Shown here: positions 7,998 to 16,855 of the stretch, in pieces
How positions within the stretch are numbered: the stretch's first letter is position 1
How the letters are laid out: every line of letters starts with the position of its first letter
From: Deltaproteobacteria bacterium
Lineage (GTDB): Bacteria; Desulfobacterota; Syntrophobacteria; Syntrophobacterales; Syntrophobacteraceae
Direction of reading: 5' to 3'
Length of the DNA stretch: 64,000 bases
Assembly (NCBI GenBank): GCA_012517315.1
Contig: JAAYVE010000024.1
Span: 186,001-250,000, forward strand
The notes under the pieces: generated by a model
What the model was told of the DNA's origin: nothing
Database searches by the model: none
What the model saw: only the letters and a program-made list of their open reading frames with translations
Made by a program: the position numbers and the translations under genes

Positions 7998-8876
7998 ATG
8001 CTTCAGGAAGTCTTGCAGTACTTCTTCTCAGGGGTGACCAACGGGGCGATTTATGCCGTCATCGCACTGGGGTTCACCATGCTCTTCGGCACCACCGGGC
8101 TCATTAACTTTGCCCAGGGGGAGTTCGTCATGCTGGGGGCCTTGGGATTGATCACCCTTTGGAAAGGATTGGACCTGCCCCTGTGGTTGGCGTTCGTCCT
8201 CTCGACGGCGGGCGTGGCTGCCACGGGTCTCCTTCTGGAGCGTCTCGCCATTCGGACCGTGAGAAAGCCCCACCCCATCGTTCTTGTCATCATCACCATC
8301 GGGGCGTCCATCCTTCTCAAGGGGATTGCCATGCTGGCGTGGGGAAAGGATGCCCGGAGCGCTCCGCCCTTTTCCCGTCACCCGCCCCTGGAAGTTGCTG
8401 GAGCGACCCTCCTTTCCCAGAGCATCTGGATCATCGTCATCGTGGTTTTGGTGGTCCTGGCCCTCCAGGCGTTCTACCGCAAATCGCTCACAGGAAAGGC
8501 GATGCAGGCATGCGCCATCAATCAGAAGGCAGCCTTGCTCATCGGTATCCCCAGCGAAAGGATGACCCTCCTCGCCTTTGCCCTCAGCGCGGGAATGGGG
8601 GGCATTGGGGGGATCCTGGTGGCCCCGGTCACCATGAGCAGCTACGACATGGGCATGTTGCTGGGGCTCAAAGGATTCTGCGCAGCCATGCTGGGGGGGC
8701 TCGGCAGTTCATGGGGCGCTGTTCTGGGGGGAATGCTGCTGGGGATCCTGGAAGCGCTCGGGGTGGGGCTGTTTTCCTCCAGCCTAAAGGATGCCATCGC
8801 CTTTTTCCTGCTCTTGGGCATCCTTTACCTCCGTCCCAGCGGAATCCTCGGAGAGAAGGCCGTTCATCGATTCTAA
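7998..8876 (+). CDS. livH: branched-chain amino acid ABC transporter permease LivH
   Basis: A 292-residue inner-membrane permease. It has the typical opening FFSGVTNGAIYAVIALGFTMLFGTTG, then GLINFAQGEFVMLGA, and multiple hydrophobic segments throughout. The cytoplasmic coupling region shows GKAMQACAINQKAALLIGI before two Gly-rich segments. Length agrees with the family (290-300). It begins 23 bases after livJ and is followed by livM, with which it would form the transmembrane channel. Confidence 0.9.
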   Translation: MLQEVLQYFFSGVTNGAIYAVIALGFTMLFGTTGLINFAQGEFVMLGALGLITLWKGLDLPLWLAFVLSTAGVAATGLLLERLAIRTVRKPHPIVLVIITIGASILLKGIAMLAWGKDARSAPPFSRHPPLEVAGATLLSQSIWIIVIVVLVVLALQAFYRKSLTGKAMQACAINQKAALLIGIPSERMTLLAFALSAGMGGIGGILVAPVTMSSYDMGMLLGLKGFCAAMLGGLGSSWGAVLGGMLLGILEALGVGLFSSSLKDAIAFFLLLGILYLRPSGILGEKAVHRF

Positions 8877-8901
8877 AGCAACATGGCAGGGACGGAGGTT
8901 C

Positions 8902-9855
8902 ATGAGACAGTTCACTTTTGCTGCCGCCATTCTCGCTTTGGGATTGACCGTCTCCCAATCCTATCACCTTCAGTTGCTCACTTTCATCGGCATCCATACT
9001 CTCCTTGCCCTCGGTTTGAACATGCTGATGGGTTATGCGGGCCAAATCTCCCTAGGGCATGCAGCCTTCTACGGGCTCGGCGCCTATGGGACGGGTATCC
9101 TCACGGTGCACTGGGGTTTCTCCCCATGGGCCGGACTCCCCCTCACCCTGGCGTTGACCTTCGTGGTGGCGTTTCTGGTGGCCTTGCCCATGTTGAAGCT
9201 CTCGGGATACTATCTTGGCATGGGGACGCTGGGCTTCGGGATGATAGCCTTCGTCGTTTTTAGGGAATGGAGTTCCCTCACCGGGGGCGACTCAGGGCTG
9301 GTGGGGATTCCTGCACTGGATGTGGGAGGGGTATCCCTGTCATCCGGCAAGGCGGGGTACTTTCTGGTGTGGGCGTGTGTGCTGCTGGCTTTCTTTGCAT
9401 GCGAGCGGGTGGTGGATTCCCGCGTGGGAAGGGCGTTGCGGGCGATCCACGACAGTGAGAGGGCTGCCGCGGCAATGGGAATCGATACCAGCCGTTTGAA
9501 AGTATGGGTTTTCGTCTTCAGCGCCCTGCTTGCGTCCCTCGCCGGTTTCCTCTATGCCCACCTAGTCACTTTCATCAGTCCAAATTCATTCGATTTTCTG
9601 GTTTCCGTGCGGATCGTCACCATGGTGGTCATCGGGGGAATGGCGAGCATCTGGGGGTCTCTTCTGGGGGCAGCGGTCCTCACAATCCTTCCCGAATGGC
9701 TGCATGTGTTCACCGATTATGAGATGGTGGTGTACGGTCTCATTCTCATGACGATCATGATTTTTCTTCCCCAAGGCCTGACGCGAGGGATACTGGATAT
9801 CCATGAGCGATCCAAGCGAAAAGACACCGCCGCCTCCAGTGCTCCTCGGAGTTGA
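8902..9855 (+). CDS. livM: branched-chain amino acid ABC transporter permease LivM
   Basis: A 317-residue inner-membrane permease, partner of LivH. Family signatures are NMLMGYAGQISLGHAAFYGLGAY near residue 45 and the later GRALRAIHDSERAAAAMGI coupling helix. The start at 8902 has GGAGG a few bases upstream; the frame is open further 5', but that stretch lies inside livH. Its last 53 bases overlap livG, so the two are likely translationally coupled. Confidence 0.9.
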   Translation: MRQFTFAAAILALGLTVSQSYHLQLLTFIGIHTLLALGLNMLMGYAGQISLGHAAFYGLGAYGTGILTVHWGFSPWAGLPLTLALTFVVAFLVALPMLKLSGYYLGMGTLGFGMIAFVVFREWSSLTGGDSGLVGIPALDVGGVSLSSGKAGYFLVWACVLLAFFACERVVDSRVGRALRAIHDSERAAAAMGIDTSRLKVWVFVFSALLASLAGFLYAHLVTFISPNSFDFLVSVRIVTMVVIGGMASIWGSLLGAAVLTILPEWLHVFTDYEMVVYGLILMTIMIFLPQGLTRGILDIHERSKRKDTAASSAPRS

Positions 9856-10597
9856 GAGCGTTTCCAGGTCCTTCGGGGGCATTCAGGCCCTCTGGCAGGT
9901 CTCCCTCCAGGTACGGCCAGGGACCATCCACTCCGTGATCGGCCCCAACGGCGCGGGAAAAACCACTCTTTTCAACGTCATCACCGGGGCCTACAAACCG
10001 GATTCAGGGCGGATCCTGTACCGGGGAGAGGAGGTGCAGGGCCGAAAGGTCCACGAACTGGTGCGACTCGGAATGGCCCGCACCTTTCAGAATGTGGAGC
10101 TTTTCGGGAGCATGAGCGTCCTGGAAAACGTCCTGGTGGGACAACACGTGCGCACACGCTGTGGTTTCCTCGGGGCCGTAGGGCGCTGGCCCTGGGTGAA
10201 GCGGGAAGAGGCGGAGGCCCGGCGCAAGGGTATGGAATTGCTCGAGTTCGTCGGCCTGGAGGAGTTTGCGTCCCAGAGGAGCGAAGACCTCCCTTTCGGT
10301 TGGCAGCGTTTCCTGGAGATAGCCCGGGCTCTTGCAACCGCTCCGCGCCTTCTCCTGCTAGATGAGCCGGCCTCGGGGCTCAATGCCGTTGAGACGGAAC
10401 GCCTGGGGGATCTGCTTGAAAGGATCCGAAAGGAGGGGATCACCCTCATCTTGGTCGAACACGACATGAGCCTCACTATGGGCATATCCGACGCCATTCT
10501 TGTCCTGCACCAGGGGAAGAAGCTCGCGGAGGGAACTCCCCGGGAAATCCAGTCCAATGATGCCGTGATTGCCGCCTACCTCGGTTCGGAGCGATGA
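9803..10597 (+). CDS. livG: branched-chain amino acid ABC transporter ATP-binding protein LivG
   Basis: A 264-residue ABC ATPase. Walker A is GPNGAGKTTLFN near residue 50, Walker B is LLLLDEPASGLN near 190, and the switch histidine is in LVEHDMS. The helical part has MARTFQNVELF, typical of LivG. The usual LSGGQ signature is replaced by DLPFGWQR (near residue 155), a variant also seen in some LivG proteins. It couples ATP hydrolysis to LivHM at the inner membrane. The gene overlaps the end of livM by 53 bases. Confidence 0.9.
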   Translation: MSDPSEKTPPPPVLLGVESVSRSFGGIQALWQVSLQVRPGTIHSVIGPNGAGKTTLFNVITGAYKPDSGRILYRGEEVQGRKVHELVRLGMARTFQNVELFGSMSVLENVLVGQHVRTRCGFLGAVGRWPWVKREEAEARRKGMELLEFVGLEEFASQRSEDLPFGWQRFLEIARALATAPRLLLLDEPASGLNAVETERLGDLLERIRKEGITLILVEHDMSLTMGISDAILVLHQGKKLAEGTPREIQSNDAVIAAYLGSER

Positions 10598-10658
10598 ACC
10601 ATTCCCTCGTCTCTGGGCCTGGGAAGAGGAAATCGCTCAACCGCTAGGAAGACCTTGC

Positions 10659-11402
10659 ATGCTGCGTATTCGCAATCTCAAGTGCTACTACGGAAAGATT
10701 CGGGCCATCAATGGGGTCAGCCTCTCGGTGAGGACCGGTGAGATCATCGCCCTCATCGGCGCCAACGGGGCGGGCAAGAGCACGCTTCTTCTAACCATCA
10801 GCGGCCTGCTTCAAGACTGGGAAGGAGAGATCCTTTTCCAGAGGGAGTCTCTGCGAGGCCTGAAAGCGCCGGCCATGGTGGAGCGGGGAATCAGCCTGGT
10901 CCCCGAGGGGCGTCTCCTGTTTCCGCCCATGAGCGTCCTCGACAATTTGAAACTGGGGGCATACCGGCGATCTCTGCGGAGGGAACATGCCGCTGTGGAA
11001 CAGGATCTGGAGGAGGTGTTGAATCTTTTCCCGATCCTGCGTGAGAGGGCTAGGCAGCAAGCCGGAACCCTCTCGGGCGGTGAACAGCAGATGCTCGCCA
11101 TCGGGAGAGCTCTCATGGCAAGACCCCGGCTCCTGCTTCTGGACGAACCGTCCATGGGACTTGCGCCTTTCCTGGTGCGCCTCATTCTGGACGTGCTCGT
11201 GCAGTTAAAAGGGCAGGGGATGACACTGCTCCTCGTGGAGCAGAATGCCCGGGCGGCCCTTCAAATTGCGGACCGAGGTTATGTGCTGGAGAACGGAAAA
11301 GTGGTCCTTGAGGGAAACGGGTGCGATTTGCTGGCCGACCAGGACGTGAAGCGCGCCTACCTGGGGAAGGACTACCGTGAATTCTGCGAGGGGAGGTCTT
11401 GA
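10659..11402 (+). CDS. livF: branched-chain amino acid ABC transporter ATP-binding protein LivF
   Basis: A 247-residue ABC ATPase, second nucleotide-binding subunit with LivG. It opens LRIRNLKCYYGKIRAINGVSL, with Walker A GANGAGKSTLL, signature LSGGEQQMLAIGRAL, Walker B LLLLDEPSMGLAP and switch histidine region LLVEQNARAAL (the usual Gln variant of LivF). The start at 10659 is chosen by comparison with the family's N-terminus; the frame is open 90 bases earlier. It ends three bases before the next gene. Confidence 0.9.
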   Translation: MLRIRNLKCYYGKIRAINGVSLSVRTGEIIALIGANGAGKSTLLLTISGLLQDWEGEILFQRESLRGLKAPAMVERGISLVPEGRLLFPPMSVLDNLKLGAYRRSLRREHAAVEQDLEEVLNLFPILRERARQQAGTLSGGEQQMLAIGRALMARPRLLLLDEPSMGLAPFLVRLILDVLVQLKGQGMTLLLVEQNARAALQIADRGYVLENGKVVLEGNGCDLLADQDVKRAYLGKDYREFCEGRS

Positions 11403-11405
11403 GCG

Positions 11406-12701
11406 ATGCCCATGTGGAATGAGAAGGAGGAGAGTCTGGACCTGGAGGAAAGGGCTCAGCAGCAGTGGGAGCGGCTGCAGAGCACACTCAACCGGGCCTA
11501 CAAGAACGTGCCTTTCTACAGGAACCGCTTCGACCGGCAGAAGATCGACTTGTCACAGATGGAGACACGGGAGGATTTGGCGGGCATTCCCTTTACTGGG
11601 AGGGAGCATTTCAGCGAAAACTACCCCTACGGCCTGTTTGCGGTGCCCCTGAGAGACGTGGTGCGTATCCATACGGCACAGGGTACCGGTTTGAGGCCGG
11701 TGGTGAGCGGTTACACCCGCCAGGACCTCCACGTGTGGCGGGAACTTGTGGCCAGGGCCCTCAGCGCATCCGGGGTCACGCGTTTGGATATCCTCCAGAT
11801 CGATTTGGATCCGGGCCTGACCAACTGGGGTCGCGACTACAAGGACGGAGCCGAATGCACGGAAGCAGGCGTCATTCCCCTCACCCTGCTTCCACCGGAG
11901 AAACAGCTGATGGTCATGCGGGACTACAGGACTTCCGTCCTGGTGACCACGCCGTCGGCAGCCGAACAACTGGCGGAACTCCTCTTTCAAAGCCGCCTCA
12001 ATCCCAACGAGCTCTCCCTGCGCACACTTATCCTGGTAGGGGAGGCCCCTCGGGGGGCCCTGCAGGATCAATTGGAAGAACAGCTCCACGTCAAGTCTTG
12101 GGTGCATTACGGGCTGAGCGAGGTTCCCGGTCCCGCCATTGCTTTTGAATGTGAGGAGCGACTGGGACTCCACATCAGCGAAGACCATTTCTTCGCTGAG
12201 GTTGTCGATCCCGCGACCGGCGTTCCCTTGCCGGATGGTGAAGAGGGAGAGCTGGTTCTCACAACCCTCACGACGAAGGCTTTCCCCCTCATCCGCTTCA
12301 GAACGGGTGACCGGGTGAAGTTCCTGGAAGGTTCCTGCCCCTGCGGGAGAACGCTGCGCAGGATGCAATGGCTGCCTAGGCGCACCGACGACATGCTCAT
12401 CATCCGAGGGGTCAAAATCCACCATCACCAGATCCTGCTGTTCCTGGAGCGCTCCCTGGGGTTCATTCCCCGGTCGTACCGCTTTCTCATCAAGCGGCAC
12501 CAGCTGAGAGACTTCCTGGAAATCTGGGTGAAGGTGGATGAGGAAATCTTTTCAGACGAGATCAAGGAGATGGAACGGTTTTCCAGGCAGCTTTGCGCTG
12601 AAATGAACCAGGAACTGGGTATACCGGTGCAGATTCGACTCAAGGAGGGAGCCTCTTTTGATCCCCATTGGCAAACCAACCGCCTGGAGGATCTACGATG
12701 A
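11406..12701 (+). CDS. degenerate phenylacetate-CoA ligase paralogue
   Basis: A 431-residue protein colinear with the PaaK at the head of the operon but stripped of catalytic residues. Where PaaK has SSGTTGKPT, this protein has AQGTGLRPV at 91-99, losing the phosphate-loop lysine. The C-terminal catalytic lysine motif SEGKAQRV is replaced by FDPHWQTNR. It still keeps YGLSEVPGPA, the RTGDR region and [10 protein letters not shown], so the fold and perhaps ligand binding remain. It lies three bases after livF. Family membership is certain; inactivity is inferred from the lost residues. It might be a regulatory or scaffolding subunit or an aryl-acid sensor. Confidence 0.82.
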   Translation: MPMWNEKEESLDLEERAQQQWERLQSTLNRAYKNVPFYRNRFDRQKIDLSQMETREDLAGIPFTGREHFSENYPYGLFAVPLRDVVRIHTAQGTGLRPVVSGYTRQDLHVWRELVARALSASGVTRLDILQIDLDPGLTNWGRDYKDGAECTEAGVIPLTLLPPEKQLMVMRDYRTSVLVTTPSAAEQLAELLFQSRLNPNELSLRTLILVGEAPRGALQDQLEEQLHVKSWVHYGLSEVPGPAIAFECEERLGLHISEDHFFAEVVDPATGVPLPDGEEGELVLTTLTTKAFPLIRFRTGDRVKFLEGSCPCGRTLRRMQWLPRRTDDMLIIRGVKIHHHQILLFLERSLGFIPRSYRFLIKRHQLRDFLEIWVKVDEEIFSDEIKEMERFSRQLCAEMNQELGIPVQIRLKEGASFDPHWQTNRLEDLR

Positions 12702-13122
12702 CAGGATGCGGGTTCCCATTTCCCCTCAACTGCCGGCGAATCTGAAGGTGTCATGAGGCAAGGAGGGGCGGACCCCGACCCGCATACCGAGACCAAGCCG
12801 GATGGCCTCCTCCCATAGGGCTTCATGCCCCCCCGTGCTTGCTTGATGGTACCGCCTTTCCCCCCTCTGACCGTTTCCCCGAAGGATTGGGGATCCGACG
12901 GCGAAGATGTTTCCCCCGGGTTTCCGGTCATATTGCCCCTAGGCCTCTCTGCCTCAAGGGTGGCAAAAGAAGATGGAGTCGCGTCGGATGACGCAACCGG
13001 TGACATGAAAACCTCCGGGTCGATTTCACATTGGCGTTTTGTCTCGTATGCAAGTGTGGTAATAGTGAGCACGATACATGGCGATCGTTCGATTGGGTTG
13101 GTGGAGAGGGGGTGAAGTAGAG
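12702..13122. other. intergenic, no gene seen
   Basis: A 421-base stretch between the end of the paaK-liv operon and folC. The open frames here lack ribosome sites and protein-like composition. No clear T-rich terminator or repeat was found. A purine-rich region (GGAGAGGGGGTGAAG, about 13103-13117) serves as the folC ribosome site. Confidence 0.5.
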
Positions 13123-14418
13123 ATGGGAGACACGTCACTGACCCGATATCATGACTCAATCGAGTATCTGTTCGGCTTGCAGAAGCACGGCATCAAGTTC
13201 GGCCTCAATTCCACCCTCAGAATCCTGGAAAGGGTGGGGAACCCTCACGAGAAACTTCGCTTCATTCACATTGCAGGCACCAACGGCAAAGGTTCCACTG
13301 CGGCCATGCTCTCGAGCATGCTCAGAGAGCACGGGCTCAAGGTGGGACTTTACACGTCGCCGCACCTGGTTCGTTTCACGGAGCGTTTTCGCATTGACGA
13401 CCAGGAAGTGAAACCGGAGCGGATCCTCAAGACCTTCGACAGGATTTACGAAACGCTGGACCCCCGGGAAGTGCCCACGTTTTTCGAGATGACGACGGCC
13501 ATGGGATTTCTCTATTTTGCAGAGGAGAGGGTGGACTGGGCCGTTGTGGAGACGGGGATGGGGGGGAGACTTGATGCGACCAACGTCATTCGTCCCCAGG
13601 TGAGCATCATCACCAATGTGTCCTTCGATCACCAGGAATACCTCGGATACACTCTTTCGGCAATCGCCCGGCAAAAGGCCGGGATTGTCAAGGAGAACGT
13701 GCCGCTGATTTCAGGTGCCTGCCAGCCTTTGGTAGTGGGCATTCTGAAGGCGACCTGTTACAAGATGCACGCTCCCCTCTACCTCCTCAGGAAGGACTTC
13801 AAAGTGAGGCGCAACGGGGATGGTTCCTTCATGTACCAGGGGCTGAGGAAACGGTGGAATTCACTCGATGTGAACCTCGCCGGTTCCCATCAGATGCAGA
13901 ACGCGGCCCTCGCCCTGGCTAGCCTGGAAGTGTTGGAGAGGAGGGGGCTTTTCTCCATCGATTCCGACGCCGTGCAGAGAGGACTCGTTCGTGTCTACTG
14001 GCCGGCAAGGCTGGAAGTGCTCTCCAGGGATCCTCTCATCATCCTGGACGGGGCTCACAATCCACAGGGAGCCGAAGCTTTACGGGATGCCCTCAGGAGG
14101 AAGTCCTTTCCATACCGGAAGCTACATCTCATTGTCGGGATCATGGCGGACAAGGACATCCGTGGAATGCTCAAAACGCTCCTGCCCCTTGCTGAGACGG
14201 TGATTTTTACCCAGCCACGTTATGTCCGGGCTGCCAGCCCCGAGATGCTGCGCCGCCTTGCGCGTCCTTTCCTGAAGCAACATTATGTGATCGCCGATCC
14301 GGCTTCCGCCATTGAGCAGGCCAAGCGCCTTGCGGAACCCGAAGATCTCATCTGCATCACGGGCTCCCTGTATTTTGCAGGAGAAATCAAGGAACTCTTC
14401 GGGGAAAAAACTCTCTGA
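13123..14418 (+). CDS. folC: bifunctional folylpolyglutamate / dihydrofolate synthase
   Basis: A 431-residue Mur-ligase-fold enzyme that joins glutamate to dihydropteroate and to folates, using ATP, in the cytoplasm. The ATP loop HIAGTNGKGSTAAMLSSML is near residue 47. LYTSPHLVRFTERFRID, ETGMGGRLDATN and LDGAHNPQGAEAL are further FolC signatures. The length is normal. The start at 13123 (MGDTSLTRYHDSIEYL) follows a GA-rich ribosome site. lptD follows about 65 bases later. folP, the preceding enzyme of the pathway, is at about 46 kb on the other strand. Confidence 0.93.
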   Translation: MGDTSLTRYHDSIEYLFGLQKHGIKFGLNSTLRILERVGNPHEKLRFIHIAGTNGKGSTAAMLSSMLREHGLKVGLYTSPHLVRFTERFRIDDQEVKPERILKTFDRIYETLDPREVPTFFEMTTAMGFLYFAEERVDWAVVETGMGGRLDATNVIRPQVSIITNVSFDHQEYLGYTLSAIARQKAGIVKENVPLISGACQPLVVGILKATCYKMHAPLYLLRKDFKVRRNGDGSFMYQGLRKRWNSLDVNLAGSHQMQNAALALASLEVLERRGLFSIDSDAVQRGLVRVYWPARLEVLSRDPLIILDGAHNPQGAEALRDALRRKSFPYRKLHLIVGIMADKDIRGMLKTLLPLAETVIFTQPRYVRAASPEMLRRLARPFLKQHYVIADPASAIEQAKRLAEPEDLICITGSLYFAGEIKELFGEKTL

Positions 14419-14483
14419 GGATGGTGGACGGACCGGGGATTCCACCCGGCCTGGTTTAATGGCACAATGCACCGCGACGGCTC

Positions 14484-16787
14484 ATGAATTCTCATTCAGC
14501 TCCCAGAACTTCATGGATTGTTTTCGTCTGCCTCCTGGCGGCGGTCCAGGCGTGTTTCATCCCATTTTCCGCCGCTCCATCCCATGGTGAGGAGCAGGCC
14601 CCTGTTTCAGGCGCAACGCATCTCCTTTCCCCTATGGCGGCTGCTCAAGGGGAATGGCGCATCGAAGCGGGGACCATTTCGTATGACCAGGAGGAGGGGG
14701 TTTACGAAGCCCAGGACAATGTGCGCATTTACACGGGTGACCGGTTCATGCGGGCCGACTGGGCGCGCCTCCACGTGGACGAAAGAAAGGCGGATCTGCG
14801 GGGCGGTGTCTTCCTCCAGTACGGGAGGGACTGGCTTAAGGGAGATCGGGTGGAGTGGAAACTGGATGAGGAGACAGGCTGGGTAGATGGGGGCATGGTC
14901 TTCTTTGCCGAAAACCACTTCTACGTCATGGGGGAGTCCATCAGCAAGACCGGCCAGAGGACCTATGAACTGAAGAACGGATTTCTCACGAGCTGCGAAC
15001 CCGATCATGCGGACTGGAAGGTCCGCTACGGGAGAATGGACATCGATCTGGACGGGTTCGCTTGGGCCAGGGATACCTCCTTCGTCATCCGGGACACGCC
15101 CGTCTTTTTCTCGCCCATAGCCGGTCTTCCCGTCCAGAAAAGGAGGCAGTCGGGATTCCTGGTTCCTTACGGGGCCTTCACCAAGTTGAGCGGTTTTGAA
15201 GGGGAACTTCCCTTTTACTGGGCCATCCGTCAAGACATGGACGCGACATTCTTCTTGAATCCCATGACGGAAAGGGGGGTCATGGGGGGTGTTGAATACC
15301 GGATCGCCCATGAAACATGGGGGGAAGGCATCTGGAATTTCAATTACCTCAGGGATCAGGTATCCAAGGACCATCTCGCGGAAAGGGGTTTTTCGTACAT
15401 CAAGGATGATCGTTACTGGCTGAGGGCGCGGCACAGCGTCGACCTTCCACACGCGGTGCACACCTTTTTGGATCTGGACTTCGCTAGCGACCAGAACTAT
15501 TTGAAGGAATTCACCAAAGGGTCCAAGGCCTTCGGCTATTCCAGCAAGATGTTCCGGGAATTTTTCGGCCGGGGGATCCTGAGTGACAAGACCATTCTTG
15601 CAAGGGAATCGAGCCTTTACATGGAGAAAGACACGGAGTCTACGGCCCTGAGCATGGACGCGCGCTATTGGGATCAGCTGAACCGCTCACTGGAGGACAT
15701 CACGCTCCAGAGACTCCCGTCCCTGGCATTCAACGTCGTTCCCACCGGTTTCCGGGACCTTCCGCTTTACTACACATTGAACAGTTCTTGGGTGCACTAC
15801 TGGCGTCGGGACGACGACCGGGGAGGTCGGCTGGATGCCATGCCGAAGCTGCATTTCCCTCTGCATATCAAGAATTACCTGGATATCGAACCCTCGGTGG
15901 GGATCAGGGGCACCTCCTATATTGTGGACTGGGAGTCGGAGGACCGGGACGCATGGCAGGGACGGTTTTCCTCCCAGATGCGCCTGGAGATGAGTTCCCG
16001 TCTCAATCGGGTTTACAATGTCCAATGGGGGGATGTGTCCGCATTGCAGCATTCCATACGGCCAGAGCTGGTTTATGAATTCATCCCCGACAACAGCAAA
16101 GGGGAGACCCCCTCCTTCGACCGTTTCGACGGCAATTTGAAGCGTCATTACGTGCGTGCCGGCTTGACGAACTTCCTCACGGCAAGGGAGACGCGAGCCG
16201 ACGAGGCGGGGGAGACGGTGACGATTTACAGGGAACTGGCAAGGATGCAACTGTTCCAGCTCTACAACATCGAACGCCCCATCGACCGGTTGCCCGATCT
16301 GCGATTCGGTCCCAGGCCGGAGTTCGTCGGGGATGACGTGGAGGGTTTCGCCAATCTCGGTTTTCGGCTGGATGTCATGCCACGGCGATACGTGACCCTC
16401 TCCTACTCGGCGGACTATTCCCCGGAAAGACGAGAAGCAACGCAACAGGATGTATTCCTTACCCTGGAGAGCGGACGGGGGCATGCCATTCGCTTCGATT
16501 ATCAATTTCGCAACGACCTGAAGGTGAACGAGTTCATCACGGAGACGAGCATCAAGATCCTGCCCGGTCTCTACGTCGGGACTTATCACGACTATTCCAT
16601 CGATCGGGACACCCTTTTCAAGCACGGCTATGCCCTCAGATATCTCAGCGGCTGCTGGGCGGTGGGGGTTTCATTTGAAAAGGAGGGGGAGGATCAACGG
16701 GTGGCATTCTCCGTGGATCTCCTTGGGCTGGGTTCCCTGGGAAGCGGAGCCCGCCGTCTGGGTGGAGTCCTGGACGTGAACCGGTGA
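14484..16787 (+). CDS. lptD: LPS-assembly protein LptD
   Basis: A 767-residue outer-membrane protein that, with LptE, inserts lipopolysaccharide into the outer leaflet. It starts with a signal peptide (hydrophobic residues 11-30). Then comes the OstA-like beta-jellyroll region (WRIEAGTISYDQEEGVYEAQDNVRIYTG, about 55-180), followed by a long beta-barrel domain with the conserved FFSPIAGLPVQKRRQSGFLVP near 210. It keeps the usual final stretch but is Cys-poor, so the disulfide pattern of the E. coli protein is absent. Its neighbours murU and amgK recall the lptD-amgK-murU neighbourhood known from Pseudomonas. Confidence 0.9.
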   Translation: MNSHSAPRTSWIVFVCLLAAVQACFIPFSAAPSHGEEQAPVSGATHLLSPMAAAQGEWRIEAGTISYDQEEGVYEAQDNVRIYTGDRFMRADWARLHVDERKADLRGGVFLQYGRDWLKGDRVEWKLDEETGWVDGGMVFFAENHFYVMGESISKTGQRTYELKNGFLTSCEPDHADWKVRYGRMDIDLDGFAWARDTSFVIRDTPVFFSPIAGLPVQKRRQSGFLVPYGAFTKLSGFEGELPFYWAIRQDMDATFFLNPMTERGVMGGVEYRIAHETWGEGIWNFNYLRDQVSKDHLAERGFSYIKDDRYWLRARHSVDLPHAVHTFLDLDFASDQNYLKEFTKGSKAFGYSSKMFREFFGRGILSDKTILARESSLYMEKDTESTALSMDARYWDQLNRSLEDITLQRLPSLAFNVVPTGFRDLPLYYTLNSSWVHYWRRDDDRGGRLDAMPKLHFPLHIKNYLDIEPSVGIRGTSYIVDWESEDRDAWQGRFSSQMRLEMSSRLNRVYNVQWGDVSALQHSIRPELVYEFIPDNSKGETPSFDRFDGNLKRHYVRAGLTNFLTARETRADEAGETVTIYRELARMQLFQLYNIERPIDRLPDLRFGPRPEFVGDDVEGFANLGFRLDVMPRRYVTLSYSADYSPERREATQQDVFLTLESGRGHAIRFDYQFRNDLKVNEFITETSIKILPGLYVGTYHDYSIDRDTLFKHGYALRYLSGCWAVGVSFEKEGEDQRVAFSVDLLGLGSLGSGARRLGGVLDVNR

Positions 16788-16855
16788 TTTGCAGTGATGC
16801 TCACCCCCCGGATCCCATGTGTTGAACCATTGCCCTCCCGGAGAAAAGCAGACGC

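Noticed and set aside
12825-13115. 96-residue ORF upstream of folC
   Set aside because: No ribosome site and no protein-like pattern; likely chance.
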